Assembly: GCA_036245805.1 (NCBI GenBank)
Contig: BTRK01000006.1
Location: forward strand, 8,588,365 to 8,652,364
Length of the DNA stretch: 64,000 bases
Source: Pristionchus mayeri
Lineage: Eukaryota > Nematoda > Chromadorea > Rhabditida > Neodiplogasteridae
Direction of reading: 5' to 3'
A program made the position numbers and the translations under genes. The notes below the pieces were generated by a model, which worked only from the letters and a program-made list of their open reading frames with translations, was not told the origin of the DNA and made no database searches. Positions within the stretch are counted from its first letter, which is position 1. Each line of letters opens with the position of its first letter. Below, piece after piece: positions 51,691 through 64,000 of the stretch.

Positions 51691-54600
51691 TTACTGGCTC
51701 GAGGGGTCTGCCGCGGATACTGTAGCTTGGACGGCTGTCACATCCGGCCGAACTACAGTACCCCCTCGACCTCTCCCTCCTTTCGTGCCACGTCCTCTTC
51801 CTCTTCCCCGTCCACCTTCACGCGATACTCTCCAGCGCTCTCCGGCCTCTCCCTCATCCCACTCCGATCCTGAGGAGAGTCCGAGCTTCTCCGCTCCTTT
51901 GGCTACCGTATCGGCGGCAACCTCTCCCACCTTCCCTGCGGCCTCTCCCCCGCCCTCCTCTTCTGACTCTTCGTCCTCCGCGTCACTCAGCTCGATCGCC
52001 TCCATCACAGGATTGTGGTCCGAGTCCACTTCCTCTCCATACAGCCTTCCTCCCAGCTCCTCCGAGACATCGCTCTCTCCCCCATCGACCTCCTCCCTTT
52101 CCTCCGCTCCTTCCGCCACCTCATCCTCCTTCTCTACTTCCTGCATCGCCAGCACATATTCTCGATCGGTGGGCGCTCCGACCTTCCTCATGAACAGCTC
52201 CAGCTTCCTCTTCTCAATCACACCGGGAATCTCGGCCCATACCTGACATGAATTACTTTATTTCACTACCTTCCCCTTCCTGCTTGTTTGCAGGTTGTTC
52301 TAACAGAAATATCTGAATGCGCATGACTAACATCACGTCTCCATGCATGGTCTGCCTTGGCCATCTTCCGTTTCACAGCTTCCCCTTCCCTTCCGATTAC
52401 TTTGGCCGAACTGCTCCCTAGCTCCTCCCTGAGATTCAGCATATCCAGCTGAGCGAGGGTGTTGTAGTGGAGGTGAGCAAGCTTGATGAGCTCACCGTAC
52501 CACTTCGGGGAACTGAATTATGATTACTCTTTGTTGTTTAATATTGTGCTTTTGATATTTAAGATTGGGCCGGAAAAACAATAGTAATAGCTAACCGGGC
52601 ATTCCTCTTGGGTGCGTAGAGATTGATGATGCTGTTAAAGCATTCATTCGGGCTGGTGTTCTTCTTAGGACTGGCCCTCAAGAATCGAGCGAGGAACGTG
52701 GGCTTCATGATGACAGCTTTCAGTTGCTGGAACTCGTCGCTGTCTCTCTTGATTAGGTGCGAAGCACTCGATCCGAGTCTCGAATGTTTGCACATGACGA
52801 TCCCGTTCAAAAAGGGGACCTGTAATAACTACCGTAATCTATTAAAGACTTATCCGGACATTGATTACTGTACTGTACATGGACTATTTCTAGGTAAATA
52901 CCGTACAACGAAAATATTTTACGAATGCTAGGTACCTTGCAGAAGTGTCTATGGCGTCCAGTCACATGAGCGAGCGCAGAAAGCCAATACTGCAGACCAA
53001 GCTTGCGACTCTTAGCGAATTTGGAGTGGACGTAGTGCGCATGATTGATCAGCTTCTTTCTCCAATATTTAATGTTGGGACAGCTCTTCTTCTTAGCCAA
53101 CTGCAAAAACAGTGTGGCACTCTCCAATTATCACTTGTCGGTCGTGAGTCAAGGGAACATGTGAAACTCTAGGCTCTCGTGTCCTTCTTCCGTCACAATG
53201 TCCAATCGTTGCATGTTCTACTACCGACTTATAAATTGTTCTACATGTAATCACCTCTCTCAGATCATGGTTGATCCCTTTGACAAGATGCCAGAAGTCG
53301 AAGATGCTTGATGGCCTTGAAGTCATCTCTAAGCATCTTCCCTATCTTGGCATCATTGTCCGTGCTCACCGACCGAATCTACAAGCATGTACTAACCACC
53401 CACCCCATTGTCATGCATGAGTGTCTCCACCAAGTTCACTTTGAATTCCAAAAAACGTGAAATCACCTCGTACAGCATCGCTAACAACTTCTTCAGCCCC
53501 ACCCTCACTCCTTCCTTCTCCATCCTCCCACTGATCCCATCTGAATGAGTCGTGTCATATCATTATTTAGATTATTTATACCGATGCCTCTCATATATTT
53601 GTGCATATTTACGACCAGCAGAACTTGATTCGTTTCTAGGTCGATGAAGGAGATCGTGCCGTTAAGAGCAGTGAAGCCGGGCCTACTGTAGCGCCCGTCG
53701 ATCGAGAGGTCGATTCCTCTCTTCTTCAAGTTAGTTTCCAGATTTATTATTAATTAATATAAAACTCTAGCGTGTCACTGTAACGCCTAGTTAAGAGATA
53801 CTGCAACCTAACAACAACGGCGTAAGGCATAGGTGTCAAAGCCAGCGGCGACAGAGGGGTACTGAGTGCGCGGTGCGCAAGCATGTAAAAATCGATAGGT
53901 AGGTCAAGGCTAAGTACCGTACCCAATCGATCCTAGAGTACCACTGGATACCGTATCTAACTACAGTAACCCTCGATTCTCACTAACTGACTTTATTTTC
54001 AAAAAGTTAGAGTACCGTACCTAATCGACTCTACAGTACCCCGGATACAGTATACCATTACCGTAACCTCGATTATCGCAAACTAACTTTATTTTTGGAA
54101 AAGTCCTGGAACCGTACCCAATCAATTCTATAGTACCAAAGTAACTACAGTAATCCAGTTCCTTAGGTCAGATCCAGTTCCTTGGGTCAAACAGTTTTCA
54201 AAAATTGTCAAACATTTTTATAAAATTTTTAAATCGATTATAGAATGATTCTACAGTAATTGGAGATGCGGAAGGATACATTACAACAATTGTATGCTAG
54301 ATTTTGGATTTTTTAGAAAAATGTTTGACCCAAGGAACTGGGCTACGGTAGTTTCTTGGGTACGGTACTCTAACTTTTTGAAAAAAAGTTAGTTTGTGAT
54401 AATATGGATTACGGTAGTGAGATACGGTACCCGGGGGTACTGTAGAGTCGATTGGGTACGTTACTTGACCACCTGTGACCTACCTCTCGATTTTCACCAT
54501 GAATATCTATTTTTACATATTTGCGCACCGCCCCAAAATTTGGGGGGGGGGGCGCTTAGTACCGCCCTGTCGCCGCCGGCGTGGACACATATGGCGTAAG

Positions 54601-56034
54601 GTGTTAGGTAGGATAATAATATGCTTATGAAGTATTGATTAATATTGAATATTATTCAAATATAGTAGCTGTTGAGCAGTTATATGTAGATAAAACGACT
54701 GGGAAATAGATCTACTCGCTTTACAGTTATTCAATTAATCCGCAATGTATAGTTACTTACCCTTGCAACATTTCGAACAATACTCTCTACTTGTCTCATG
54801 TGTCTTTCGTAGACAATGTCTACTGCAGGCAGCACGAGCTTCGAGAGGAGGTCGTACTCTGTACGAGGGGCGGGAAGGGCCAATCCGAGGACGTCACCAA
54901 ACTCGGCCCTGAGCCACATGCAGGTGAGAATTTCAAAATGTTGTAAAGGTAAATACCGGGAGCGACAATCCAGTCGTGTGGGCTGCAGTGGCTATCTTGG
55001 CATTGCCTTCATAGAATCGGCCACAGAGACGGGGTTGAGAGGGCCAGGATGAGTTTACACACTTATCGCACTTCCACTTCAGGACTACGGCCGATCCGTG
55101 AGAGGAGAACGAGATGGAGTTGATGGAGGGATCGCCGCATGAGGGACAGCGGACGAACAGATTGAGGAGGGAAGAGCAGGAGATGAGCAAATAGGGGGGT
55201 AGGTCAGGGAGAGAGTAGTCTACCGACTCGGTAGAATCGACTGTTTGTTGAGAAGACTCCTGTAGATATTCATGTAAAGAATCTGATAATTGTGTACATT
55301 CATTGATATTTATTGCTGACCGTTTTTGTTCTCTACTCCGATTCCTGTGATGGACATGCGAAAGAATTCTGAATAAAGCTATCCCAATCTACTAAACTGA
55401 TTCACCGTGGAAGTAAAGCGAGACACGGTCGGAGCACTTGTTGATGGATCTCTCGATAGAGGAGAAAACGAGCCATCAATCGGGTCATTGGTGGCAAGTG
55501 ATGTCATGCGTAAGAGTGGAGGGAGAGATTCCCCATCGGTCTCATCACGAGCATCATCGAGAGGCTCCGCTCGCTGAGTTTTCAGATGTTATTCTTAGCC
55601 TTTCTGTTTCATCCCTTGTGATTCATCCCTTCGATATGTATCTCCCTCACTCATTCCCCTCGATTAAAAAGTTACTTGATCTGTCTGGCTGTTGTTTCGA
55701 GTAAGGCGAGGCATAGTGGGGGAGCAAGGGGCTTCTCTTCTGCACTATAATTCAGCGGACATTGTTACAGGCTGCCCCTACTAGAAATGCTATGGTTTCT
55801 CACTTCGATGGGATTGCCGTCATCGCCGAAGTGTACTCCGCACCACAAGATTCGTAAAGGAGGAGTGGCGCCCATGCGATCACGGTACATGCGAAGCATG
55901 TCCGCTCTCTTATCAGGAGGGAGCGCAAGTCGATCAACCCACCATTCTTGTTTATGGGGCAGCGAATTCGCCGGGAAACTACGCATTCCCCCATTAGCGC
56001 CCGATGATCCACAAAGCGCACAACTACGAACCAT
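51691..56034 (-). CDS. THAP-domain DDE transposase-like protein, copy 2, with RG-rich tail
   Basis: Exons in minus order: 55804-56034 (THAP: SCALCG...LPHKQEWWVDRL...WCGVHFG), 55406-55573, 54957-55259 (Cys4 ribbon CPSCG...CDKC), 54761-54908, 53582-53723 (LSIDGRYSRPGF), 53404-53540, 53255-53388 (VSTDNDAKIGK and IFDFWHLVKG), 52936-53100, 52596-52819 (NECFNSIINLYAPK), 52332-52512, 51691-52242. The exon plan parallels copy 1 (the DDE exon is 142 nt in both). The tail is different: about 100 acidic residues, then GGRGRGRGRGTKGGRGRGG. Lesions: the halves of exon 53255-53388 need a one-base insertion near 53298 to stay in frame, and the junction 54957/54908 is off by one. A foldback repeat fills the intron at 53.8-54.6 kb. 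It is an aged transposase, or a domesticated gene with sequence errors. Confidence 0.73.
53825..54598. mobile_element. Foldback element in the THAP copy-2 intron
   Basis: The left arm has GTGTC-AAAGCCAGCGGCGACAG, GCGCGGTGCGCAAGCATGTA and AGTACCGTACCCAATCGA. The right arm mirrors these as TCGATTGGGTACGTTACT, TTACATATTTGCGCACCGC and TGTCGCCGCCGGCG-GGACAC. It contains many TACCGTA/TACAGTA words and a G9 run at 54541. GGCGTAAGG lies next to both ends, a possible target duplication. Confidence 0.65.
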
Positions 56035-56519
56035 TGCGTATTCTAAACGATATGGTTGATAAAATACGACGGATTTATGCACGACTGATCATAAAGAACC
56101 TGGTAATCACGTTTTTTACAAAGAAAATGCACAAAAATTGGATAAGCATGACGAAAAACGTAACTTGAACTGAAATATGAGGGTGAAAAGCATTGATGCG
56201 CACAAGCACTCGAAGGAACTGTAACTAAGCAACCAAGTATTCATAACTAGAGGACCCGTAAACCAGACGCCTACATAAAACAAAATTTATGGAAATTTGA
56301 AAGCGCATTCCCTAGGAAAAAGATCGATAACATCCCCTTACCGCAGCTGGTGCCTCGGAGCCGGATCCGCAGTCTGCATAATAGGCGAATTTGCTAAACT
56401 ACGTAAAAGTGACAATTGTTTTGCTTTATTTATCAAGGAGGCGGGGTTTTGCCGATCCTCTGCCTACCGTAATCGTCACTTATTTTTACTTTTTCCTGCT
56501 TAAACTTAATTATTTTTAA

Positions 56520-56750
56520 ATTTTTTTATAGTGTTTTCGTATCATACTGGGGAGATAAATAATATGGAATGCAATCATTTTTGACCGCCGACTACCTTTA
56601 ATAGGAAAATATGTTAAAAGCGAAGGGAAAAGAGTGCCCAGATATTCAAATATACCATTAAATTCAGGGAGACTAATGGAGCTACGGTGTACTGCTCGTT
56701 GCATTTCACCAAGAATGCTGTACGAAACAAGTCGATGTGCAATTCAGCAT
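56520..56750 (+). pseudogene. Kinase-like decayed unit, 5' half
   Basis: It parallels 38900-39130 (shared AAAAGCGAAGGGAAAAGA-, AGATATTCAAATATA- and GCATTTCACCAAGAATGC-like phrases). TGGAGCTACGGTGTACTGCT encodes WSYGVLL. The unit is split here by the foldback element 56751-58683 and resumes at 58684. Confidence 0.42.
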
Positions 56751-58683
56751 ATGAGAGGAATCGCGAGAGAAACGACCATTTTAGGGGGGTAGGCGGCAGT
56801 GAAATTCAAACTCGAGCGATCCCTCTACAAATTTGGCACAAGGTATTTCAAATGATGCTCTTTCAAACTGCGTCGTCAGAATTTTGATAACTGTCGTCAT
56901 CTTCGAGATTCAGAAGGCCAAACACGATACTATCACTTTTCGGCAGTCAAATCGGGCACATTCAAATGATCATAACATCGTTTAAATTAAAGATAGAAGG
57001 CCGTTCTTTTTTTACAAAGAAAGAGGGGATCCAGGACTACAACTTCTATGTTGACCATGTCATTCCCAGTGCACGCCCTGGTGCGGGGCGGTCTTTCGAA
57101 CTAAAAATGTCGAAATTTTTCAAATCCGAAAAACCCACCAAAGTTATTATGCGGAAGTTATAGTCCCTATATGTGACTAACTTTTCGCCAAAAACCAGAC
57201 AAATCGTGAAGATGAAAAAAAAGAGCGCACACTTTAATTGGGTGGCCCCAGAATGGGTGCCAGACAGAGAAACTTCCAAAAGTTTAATTGGCAGCTATCG
57301 GGCTCAAATATATCCAAAATCATCTAAAACAACATTTCAAGTTGTTTCCCCAATAGTTATAGCACTTTCAATGGTTAAAAACTACAGTATGACCTCAAAT
57401 TCAAAAATCAATATTTTGACCCTCAACAACCTATGGTATGGGTGCAATTGCACTATATCGGTTCCAAGTAATGTAGGAACATTCCCTGAAACGTCTCAAA
57501 TAAAGATCGCATCTGCAAAAATAATATTTCATCTAGGGAATCCGTGGAAAGGCGCAAAACTGTAATTTCGGCCAAAATAGTCGCCTGGACCCGCATTATG
57601 GCTAGAAATATAGATCATGATGAGCTGAACATTTCATCTGTTGAAAGTGAGTCCCTATCTTATCGTTGAAGCGTGCTACAGAGCCTGGAAGTTGCCAAAA
57701 AACTACGAGAGACGTGCGCGGGAGCGCGCTAAATGGAGGGGAGGGGGAGAGAGGTCAGCCGGCGAGAGCGCCAGACGGTTAGAGCACGCGCCCAAGGAAG
57801 GAGTCTAGCCCGTTTCTGGCCGTCTTCCACGCTCTCTAGCGCGCTTCAATGAATAGATAGAAGCTAACTTTCAACAGATGAAATGTTCAGTTCATCATGC
57901 TCTACATTTCTAGCCTAAGGACGGGCCCACACGACTATTTTGGTCGAAATTACAGTTTTGCTCCTCTCCACGGATTCCTCAGATGAAATATAATGTTTGC
58001 AGATGGGCTCTTTATTTGAGACGTTTCAAGGAATGTTCCTACATTACTTGGAACCGATTTAGTGCAATTGCACCCATACCATAGGTTGTTGAGGGTCAAA
58101 ATATTGATTTTTGAATTTGAGGTCATACTGTAGTTTTTAACCATTGAAAGTGCTATAACTATTGGGGAAACAACTTGAAATGTTGTTTTAGATGATTTTG
58201 GATATATTTGAGCCCGATAGCTGCCAATTAAACTTCTTTTTTTTCATCTTCACGATTTGTCTGGTTTTTGGCGAAAAGTTAGTCACATATAGGGACTATA
58301 ACTTCCGCATAATAACTTTGGTGGGTTTTTCCGATTTCAAAAATTGCGACATTTTTAGTCCGACCGACCGCCCCGCACCGGGGCGTGCACTGGGAATGAC
58401 ATGGTCAACATAGAAGTTGTAGCCCTGGATCCCCTCTTTCTTTTTAAAAAAAGAACGGCCTTCTATCTTTAATTTAAACGATGTTATGATCATTTGAATG
58501 CGCCCGATTTGACTGCCGAAAAGTGATAGTATCGTGTTTGGCCTTCTGAATCTCGAAGATGACGACAGTGATCAAAATTCTGACGACGCAGTTTGAAAGA
58601 GCATCATTTGAAATACCTTGTGACAAATTTGTAGAGGGATCGCTCGTGTTTGAATTTCACTGCCGCTGAGTAGTTCCTCTCAT
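56751..58683. mobile_element. 1.9-kb foldback element
   Basis: The two halves are near-perfect inverse copies. Its ends are ATGAGAGGAATCGCGAG and the inverse CTCTCAT. The centre (about 57.65-57.87 kb) is non-mirrored in part. It interrupts a repeat unit that is continuous at 39.1 kb (GCATA...AAACGCTG), so the insertion point is defined by comparison. No transposase is seen. Confidence 0.9.
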
Positions 58684-58960
58684 ATAGTATAGCAAACGCT
58701 GGATGTAACTTGTCTAATCATCATGCAAAGTTTGCATATGATCCTTCGGTATGATGTTCATTGTATGTCATAAAGAATGCACAATCATGGTATTGAAAAG
58801 CAGCAGTTACATTATACATATCATAAGCACATAGTTCGCTTTTACGAATCGGCAAGCATTGTATCGTGGATAATCGACTGCATTGCTTGCATTAGGAATT
58901 TCACCGAAAGATGATAATCTCTGAATTATGAACTAAAATTCGATAAACAGGCCTTCCTTT
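58684..58960 (+). pseudogene. Kinase-like decayed unit, 3' half
   Basis: It continues the unit split by the foldback. From 58736 the frame reads I-stop-SFGMMFIVCHKECTIM, the equivalent of DIWSFAILSIVCHIEFTIM at 39159, with the Trp codon changed to TGA. Confidence 0.42.
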
Positions 58961-59194
58961 CACCATTTCCAAAACACTTTAACTGCTACGCCGCTCTAGA
59001 GAGTAAGTAAAATTATGAGACGAAGGCCGTTTAGTGAACTCAATGGTGAACGTATCTCTCTGATGAGTCGATGAAGGATCGTGCAGAATGAATGACACAA
59101 CACATCGGACGATCTCTTTCAGATGATCTCCACGAAAATGGACGATATATCTTTGAGAGTTGAATTTTTTGACACTTAGGACACCTACTGTGAA

Positions 59195-59272
59195 CATTCT
59201 GAGGGAGCGGTACTGTTTTTGGTGATCTTCCGGAAGTCAATAATCCGACGGTGATCATCCGACGTAGTGCCG
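59195..59272. repeat. GTCGGATG-family MITE remnant
   Basis: GGTGATCTTCCGGAAGTC, TAATCCGACGGTGATCATCC and GACGTAGTGCCG form one end of the MITE family. The other end is not clear. Confidence 0.45.
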
Positions 59273-59349
59273 AATGAATAGATTAATTTATTGCTAGCCA
59301 TTCATACCTTCCAGATCACCCACATAAGTGTCACTGTTCATACCCTGCT

Positions 59350-60360
59350 TCCCGCTCTCAAGTGAATCATCTTACTCCACCCCTCTTCCCCTATGTTTTC
59401 ATTCCCTTCTCAATGCTGGATAGAGGAGGAATCACTGCGCCAAGACGGAGATTTGTTCAACCAATACCTCCCTCATCTGTATTACATCGTCACTTCACTG
59501 TTTTTTTTGTAATTATTCATCCTTGTAAATTATCCATTGACTCGAATGTTGAGCACTCTCTTCAATCAGAGGCACTGTTTTTTTCAGAATTCTACGCACT
59601 CTCAAATTCTACCCTTTCTAGGATACTACTTTTAAAAAAGAATTGATCAATTATCACCAAAAACGAGCAGGTTAGCTTCAGATTCGTTAATTCCCAAAAA
59701 CATTGATACATTTGTCATTTTTTTGCAGGGCCTATACATTCATGGTACGCACTGAATTCCTTGAAAACGCATATTCAAGAAGAGAAAGAAGATCAAAACA
59801 GTGATACACTCGTGTAAACCATCCGTGTAATAATGTCAGGTATGATCACTAAATAAGTACCTTGAGCGTTACACGTTTAAATGATATTCAGGTTTACCCC
59901 GGTGATTATTATCTCAAGAAGCTGCAATAGAACGATGACCAACACAAATCGAGAGAACCATCGCCCGCTTGTCATTATGATGTGGTTGAAATACGAACGA
60001 TAAATTGTTTAGAACGATTATGTAAGCTCGAATCAGGGACAAATTGCGTTATATCTTCATTGTTTTCATGTTTTTCGTAAGCGAGTAGCTATTCATTCGC
60101 AAAGGCTAATTTGTGCATACCCATTGTACATTGTGTAAGTAACTCCTTGCAAGCGACAGAATGAAATGTTTCAATGTTGAATTGTCCCCTGAAATTGGAC
60201 TGGTCGATGTAATGATAGCAAGTAATCGTATATCTCCATTTTCCGCCCGTTTCTGATGTTAAACAGGCGTATAAAAGTAAAGTCGGGATGCATGATAGGC
60301 ATTTCCTTCCCTCTCCCCTTTCTCTGATGAATCATTCCCGCGGCCCTTTCCTATCGTCTT
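59350..60360 (+). pseudogene. About 1-kb decayed gene-like unit B
   Basis: This is the partner of unit A (39780-40690). The cassette is 59588-59670 (acceptor TTTTTTTCAG, AATTCTACGCACTCTCA, donor CAG|GTTAGC). Next comes TTTTTTTGCAG then GGCCTATACATTCATGG, and a block after ATTCAG starting GTTTACCCCGGTGATTA and ending CTGCAATAG. Conserved splice-like sites suggest descent from a real spliced gene. Frames carry stops. Confidence 0.42.
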
Positions 60361-60479
60361 CTCCTTTCCTCATCCAAACTCAGATCTCGTATTTCAATGA
60401 ACTACTTTTTTGTAAATTCATCCGATCACAATTCTAATTTATTTGTGTTTTTATTGATTTAAGCGAATGAAGCGAATTT

Positions 60480-61110
60480 CCATTCATTTCAGAATTCTAT
60501 ACATTCTCAACTTCCGAATTGAGGTGATTTCAATGTTTTTTCGACAAAAGTAGTAAGCTGCTAAAAACGGTAATATTTAAGACAATTTTGAATTTCAAAA
60601 CAATTGTTTTTCAGAGGGCTACATTCGTCAGAAGTATTGAGAAAAACAACATACATACAAAACCATTGAGCACTATCCCGACATCGTACACGGTACTTTA
60701 TTGTTTGTTATTTTATTCATTCATCTCAAATCTCTTTAATTCAGAATAACCTAGAATTATATGTGGCGTCATACTTAACGGGTGCATTAGGAGAGTTTCG
60801 AAAACTTTGTAGGTAATAGTTGTAGCAAAGACACATTCATTTGTGTTTAGACAATGCGGAAGTCTTGATAGACCCTGATACTTTATCCTCTATTAATTTT
60901 CAAAAAAAACTGTCCCAATCCAGGTCACACAAAACTCGGAACTACTACTTCGCTTTAAATCTGGAGCTGTGGTGTGCTTATCATTGTATTTGAATAATAC
61001 GATGCATGTTGACCATACATTGTAAAGAATCAGATAAATTAAGATAAATTAAGATAACATATAAATTTATTTGCTTAAATATTTTATCGTTTAAATGGTA
61101 TCGTGAAATC
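60480..61110 (+). pseudogene. Kinase-like decayed unit
   Basis: The cassette core at 60493 (TTTCAG then AATTCTATACATTCTCA) is followed by GTTTTTCAG with AGGGCTACATTCGTC, and at 60962 by a TGG frame reading WSCGVLIIVFE then stop, a subdomain IX-like remnant. Confidence 0.35.
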
Positions 61111-61189
61111 ATCATTATTCGTTTTTGTTATTTCCAGGTAAGTATGAAACATATAAAAAGAAAATACTTGATTAACAATTCCCCTTTTC

Positions 61190-61900
61190 AAGCTCTCCTT
61201 ACAAGTATTATTGGAAAGTACTCCCCTGCATTGATGAATCACTGTACCTTTTTCGTCTCTCTCCTATATTATATTCACAAAGCAGAATATGGAATCACTA
61301 CACTGTTTTGTACAGCTGTTTGATCACTATCTCTCACCTTATAATTTCGATTGTACACCTCTAATAGTTTATTTGCGACTAACCAACCGTGTTGATGATT
61401 AATCGACTTGACATGCGTTTTTATCTTAGTTATCTTGTTTTGTGATGTTTTATCTCTTCAAAATCGCTGAATTCCTTTCAGAGTAATATTCACTCTCACA
61501 GTTCGCATTTTCCATGTCCATTGTTCGCAACTATTTCTTTACTACCACCTAAAGCAGACAAGTTAGTCCCAATCTTCAACAGCAACTGTTGAATAAACTC
61601 ATATAGTTCAACCTGGCAATGTAAGTTCAGCGAGAAAAAAGTTGATCAAAACAGTGACGAATTCATGCGTACCAGCCTTGGATTTATTTTTGATTTGAAA
61701 ACGAAAGGAATATGCTGGGGAATCGCTTGTCTAATGGTCTCGGTTCGGCTAAATTATGCGATTTAGGTTTGCCCCGGTGTTGTGCTAATTATGTCGTGCA
61801 GTTTCAAGAGAAGGCTGGTCATCATCGTTCTCGATATGCTTCACATACCTCATTATAAATTGTTATCGAAAAAGTGTTACTAATGATTCAAAAAGCTCCA
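61190..61900 (+). pseudogene. Decayed gene-like unit
   Basis: It parallels 44560-45190 (TGATGAATCACT, GGAATCACTACACTG, TTTGCGACTAACC). The cassette is at 61482-61561, after TTCCTTTCAG, starting AGTAATATTCACTCTCAC. The EFYALS-type frame has a stop at the second codon. Confidence 0.35.
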
Positions 61901-62129
61901 CAGATACGCAATCGGAGTACTCCAATTTCCACGTATTCACTTTCCTTTCTATGATATTATGTGCTATTCAAGTCCAAAGCTGAACTTTTCGTATTGAAAC
62001 AATGATAATCCTTGTAAAACTATATCGTAGATGGAATTTTTATCTTTTCACTGTTAATGAACTTGTCGGTTTTCCATTCGAACAATAAAGATTTTACTTA
62101 AATTCCGTACGATTCTTGTCTACTCTCAA

Positions 62130-62900
62130 TAGTAATGCCGGAATGAATTCGTCATCACATTTCCCTTCTCTGATGAATCATTCACCGACAGCATTCCGTT
62201 CTCCTTTCAGCTATAATCCAGATACCGCCCAGAAGGGGCAATTCTCTTATTCTTCTCTACATCGATTCTGTCAATGTCTCCTTTCATTTGCATTCTGAAT
62301 CGACTCTCTGCATTCAATACAATTTATTACATTCTAGAATACTGCAGATTCTCAACATCTGCATTGATTACGACAAAGATTCTCGCAGTCAATTGGCTCA
62401 AAAATATACTTCTTCTCAAACAAGTTCAGGTAAAATGAAAGAGGTTCAAGAGAACTGATGTTGAGAGCGAAGGGAATATTTTATTCCTTCTAGAACGATT
62501 CCTACAAATTCATTGTGGCTCCTGAATCCGAGGGTGACATTGATGTATGTGCTTCTGTGTGTATCTCATGACTCTTCTGGTGCAAATGTAAGTAAAATGG
62601 AAGCATGTTATGATAAAGGATTTTGACAGATACGGAAAGAGTTTTACCTTGAAAAAATAGTATCTAGACAACAACCTCCCAATTCAGACGGGCTCCTGAA
62701 TCCGAAGGGCATCCTTGCTTTCTGGAGCTGCCGTCTACTATCTGATATCGTTGACATATGAGGTCGATGACTACAGCCGTCAGATGACATCTGGTGTTTT
62801 GGAATAGTCATCATTGTAAGACATTTATAATGCACGTTTCTGGTATTGTAAAGTATCATGTAAAATCGTCCTAGGTGTTATCATAAATGAGCGATGCAGC
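62130..62900 (+). pseudogene. Kinase-like decayed unit
   Basis: TCTCTGATGAATCATTC is followed by the cassette 62338-62429 (acceptor ATTCTAG, AATACTGCAGATTCTCAAC, donor CAG|GTAAAA; open frame EYCRFSTSALITTKI). Downstream are APESEGDIDV at about 62520 and DDIWCFGIVIIV from 62783, both resembling kinase subdomains VIII-IX, in different frames. Confidence 0.38.
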
Positions 62901-62959
62901 TTGCTCACCAAGAGTATAATCATAGAGAAGAAATCTGCACTGTAACCATTCGGAGCAAA

Positions 62960-63665
62960 GCATCATCAACATCATCATCATCATTTTTATCCAGGTCGAA
63001 AAAGAAAACAATAAGGGTCGTACAATAAAAAACAAAGAAACGAAAGGGAAAATACATTCTTCTTCAATTCTTCATCTTGGTGTAGTCCTCGCATCGTCAT
63101 CTCTTCCTCTCCACGCTAGGCGGGGTCTGGATGAGCAGTTCGCTCTCTCCACAAATCACGATTGAGTGTGTGTCTCTCAGTCAGTCCTTTGGTTGCAAAA
63201 TCCTGCCGGATGCATCTCATCCAAGTCATTCTCGGTCTTCCCACTGGTCTTCTCCCTGGTGGTTGATATAATTGGATCTTTAGGCATGGGTGATCTCGGT
63301 CCCTTCTCTTCATATGTCCATACCACCGCAATCTTTTCTCCCTCACTTTCTCAACTATTGGCGCGATTCCGAGCATATCTCTAACTCTTTCATTTCTCAC
63401 TCGATCTCTCATTTTTACTCGGCAAATCCACCGAGCCATCCTCATTTCCGCAACACTCAATCGTTCTTCCAGTGCCACTGTCATCGCCCAGTTCTCGCTT
63501 CCATCATCGCTGGACGGATAATAGTTCTGTACGCCTTCCATTTCAAACGCATTCTCACTCTCTTATCATGCAATATTCCTGCACATGCGTTGAATCTTGC
63601 CCAGCCACACCGAATTCTGTTACTAACGTCTCTTTCCGATCCACCGTTCTCATCAATCATCGATC
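62960..63665 (-). mobile_element. 5'-truncated non-LTR retrotransposon fragment (RTE-like)
   Basis: The minus strand encodes the C-terminal end of a LINE reverse transcriptase in two frames: MIDENGGSERDVSNRIRCGW ... YRTIIRPAMMEA, then after a shift near 63490 GSENWAM, MRMARWICRVKMRDRVRNE, REKRLRWYGHMKRR, GRRPVGRPRMTW. The 3' side carries a (GAT)n-like tail (CATCATCATCATCAT on + at 62968-62982). The frameshift and missing N-terminus mean it is dead. Confidence 0.75.
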
Positions 63666-63939
63666 CTAGGTAATCATCGATCCTAGCAAAGCAAAGGTCG
63701 TATTTTCGATTACACTACCAAATGTGCAAGATAGCCAAAGCCGATCATAGAGTTCACCTCTCCTATTTCTTCTCCTCCCCCTCTCACCTTCAAACAAGTT
63801 CATCTAGCTCTGCTATATATTTGATCCTCTTTGCCACACCGTGAACTCGATTAATCGATTTTTCCCCTCTTCTATCGATTTGTTTCATGTCTGCCCTCTT
63901 TCAGTTGGCTATAGTATCTATTAGAGTTCGTGAAATGAT

Positions 63940-64000
63940 ACCACGCTCTTTATTCGACACACTATCTAGACCGGTCGATCGGCGAGAGAGCGTGTAGAAT
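63940..64000. repeat. GAGAGAG-family palindrome cut by window end
   Basis: CACGCTCTTTATTCGACAC, TCTAGACCGGTCGATCGG and CGAGAGAGCGTG form most of a hairpin of the recurrent family. The outer right arm lies beyond the window. Confidence 0.7.

Noticed and set aside
51482..52246. 254-aa plus-strand ORF over the THAP copy-2 tail
   Set aside because: It is the antisense shadow of the acidic/RG-rich terminal exon, whose frame links in phase to upstream exons.

Overview
The window is eukaryotic, and everything recognisable in it fits a free-living nematode of rhabditid or diplogastrid type. The signs are many introns of about 42-60 bp ending in TTTCAG-like acceptors, abundant TACTGTAG/TACCGTAA words in introns, mariner-type inverted repeats, a nematode-style CAP/SCP gene, and heavy expansion of small non-autonomous transposons. 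I cannot name the species from sequence alone. Genes are sparse and split into small exons, so I assembled the models by hand from splice sites and reading-frame phase.

Layout. 1-5.6 kb: end of a foldback repeat, an unknown exon-like cassette, a CAP-family secreted protein gene (1834-3390, +) with an apparent lesion, and a kinase remnant. 5.6-10.8 kb: a diverged p38/JNK-like MAP kinase gene (-). Its last intron holds a candidate Helitron with a 120-bp satellite, a 39-bp array of heat-shock-element words and a long (AG)n tract. A truncated LINE sits where an expected kinase exon is missing. 11-17 kb: duplicated non-coding units, mariner-like elements and MITEs.

5.6-42.5 kb is one large, diverged inverted duplication with its centre near 27 kb. 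Each arm carries an eight-exon gene for a GSKIP-domain protein (18637-26093 + and 27816-36297 -, tail to tail). Splice phases match in the two copies and their differences are largely synonymous. The outer ends are the two MAP kinase copies. The left one has nine recognised exons. The right one keeps only its last three, one of them cut by a 365-bp TTAA-flanked MITE that contains a tRNA-like Pol III promoter. The arms differ by later insertions: a foldback element, a hAT-type MITE, a mariner and a second Pol III MITE.

43-64 kb is mostly mobile or decayed DNA. It holds two large foldback elements, two related THAP-domain/DDE transposase genes facing tail to tail (45.9-48.9 kb + and 51.7-56.0 kb -), a scrambled partial adenylate kinase locus between them (49.8-51.4 kb), a series of degenerate kinase-like cassettes, and a LINE fragment. 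Short palindromes built on GAGAGAGCGTG recur across the whole window.

There is no operon-like organisation. The main story is duplication followed by transposon invasion. The GSKIP pair looks maintained, while the MAPK, adenylate kinase, CAP and THAP loci show single-base or structural damage. Some single-base lesions could be assembly errors.
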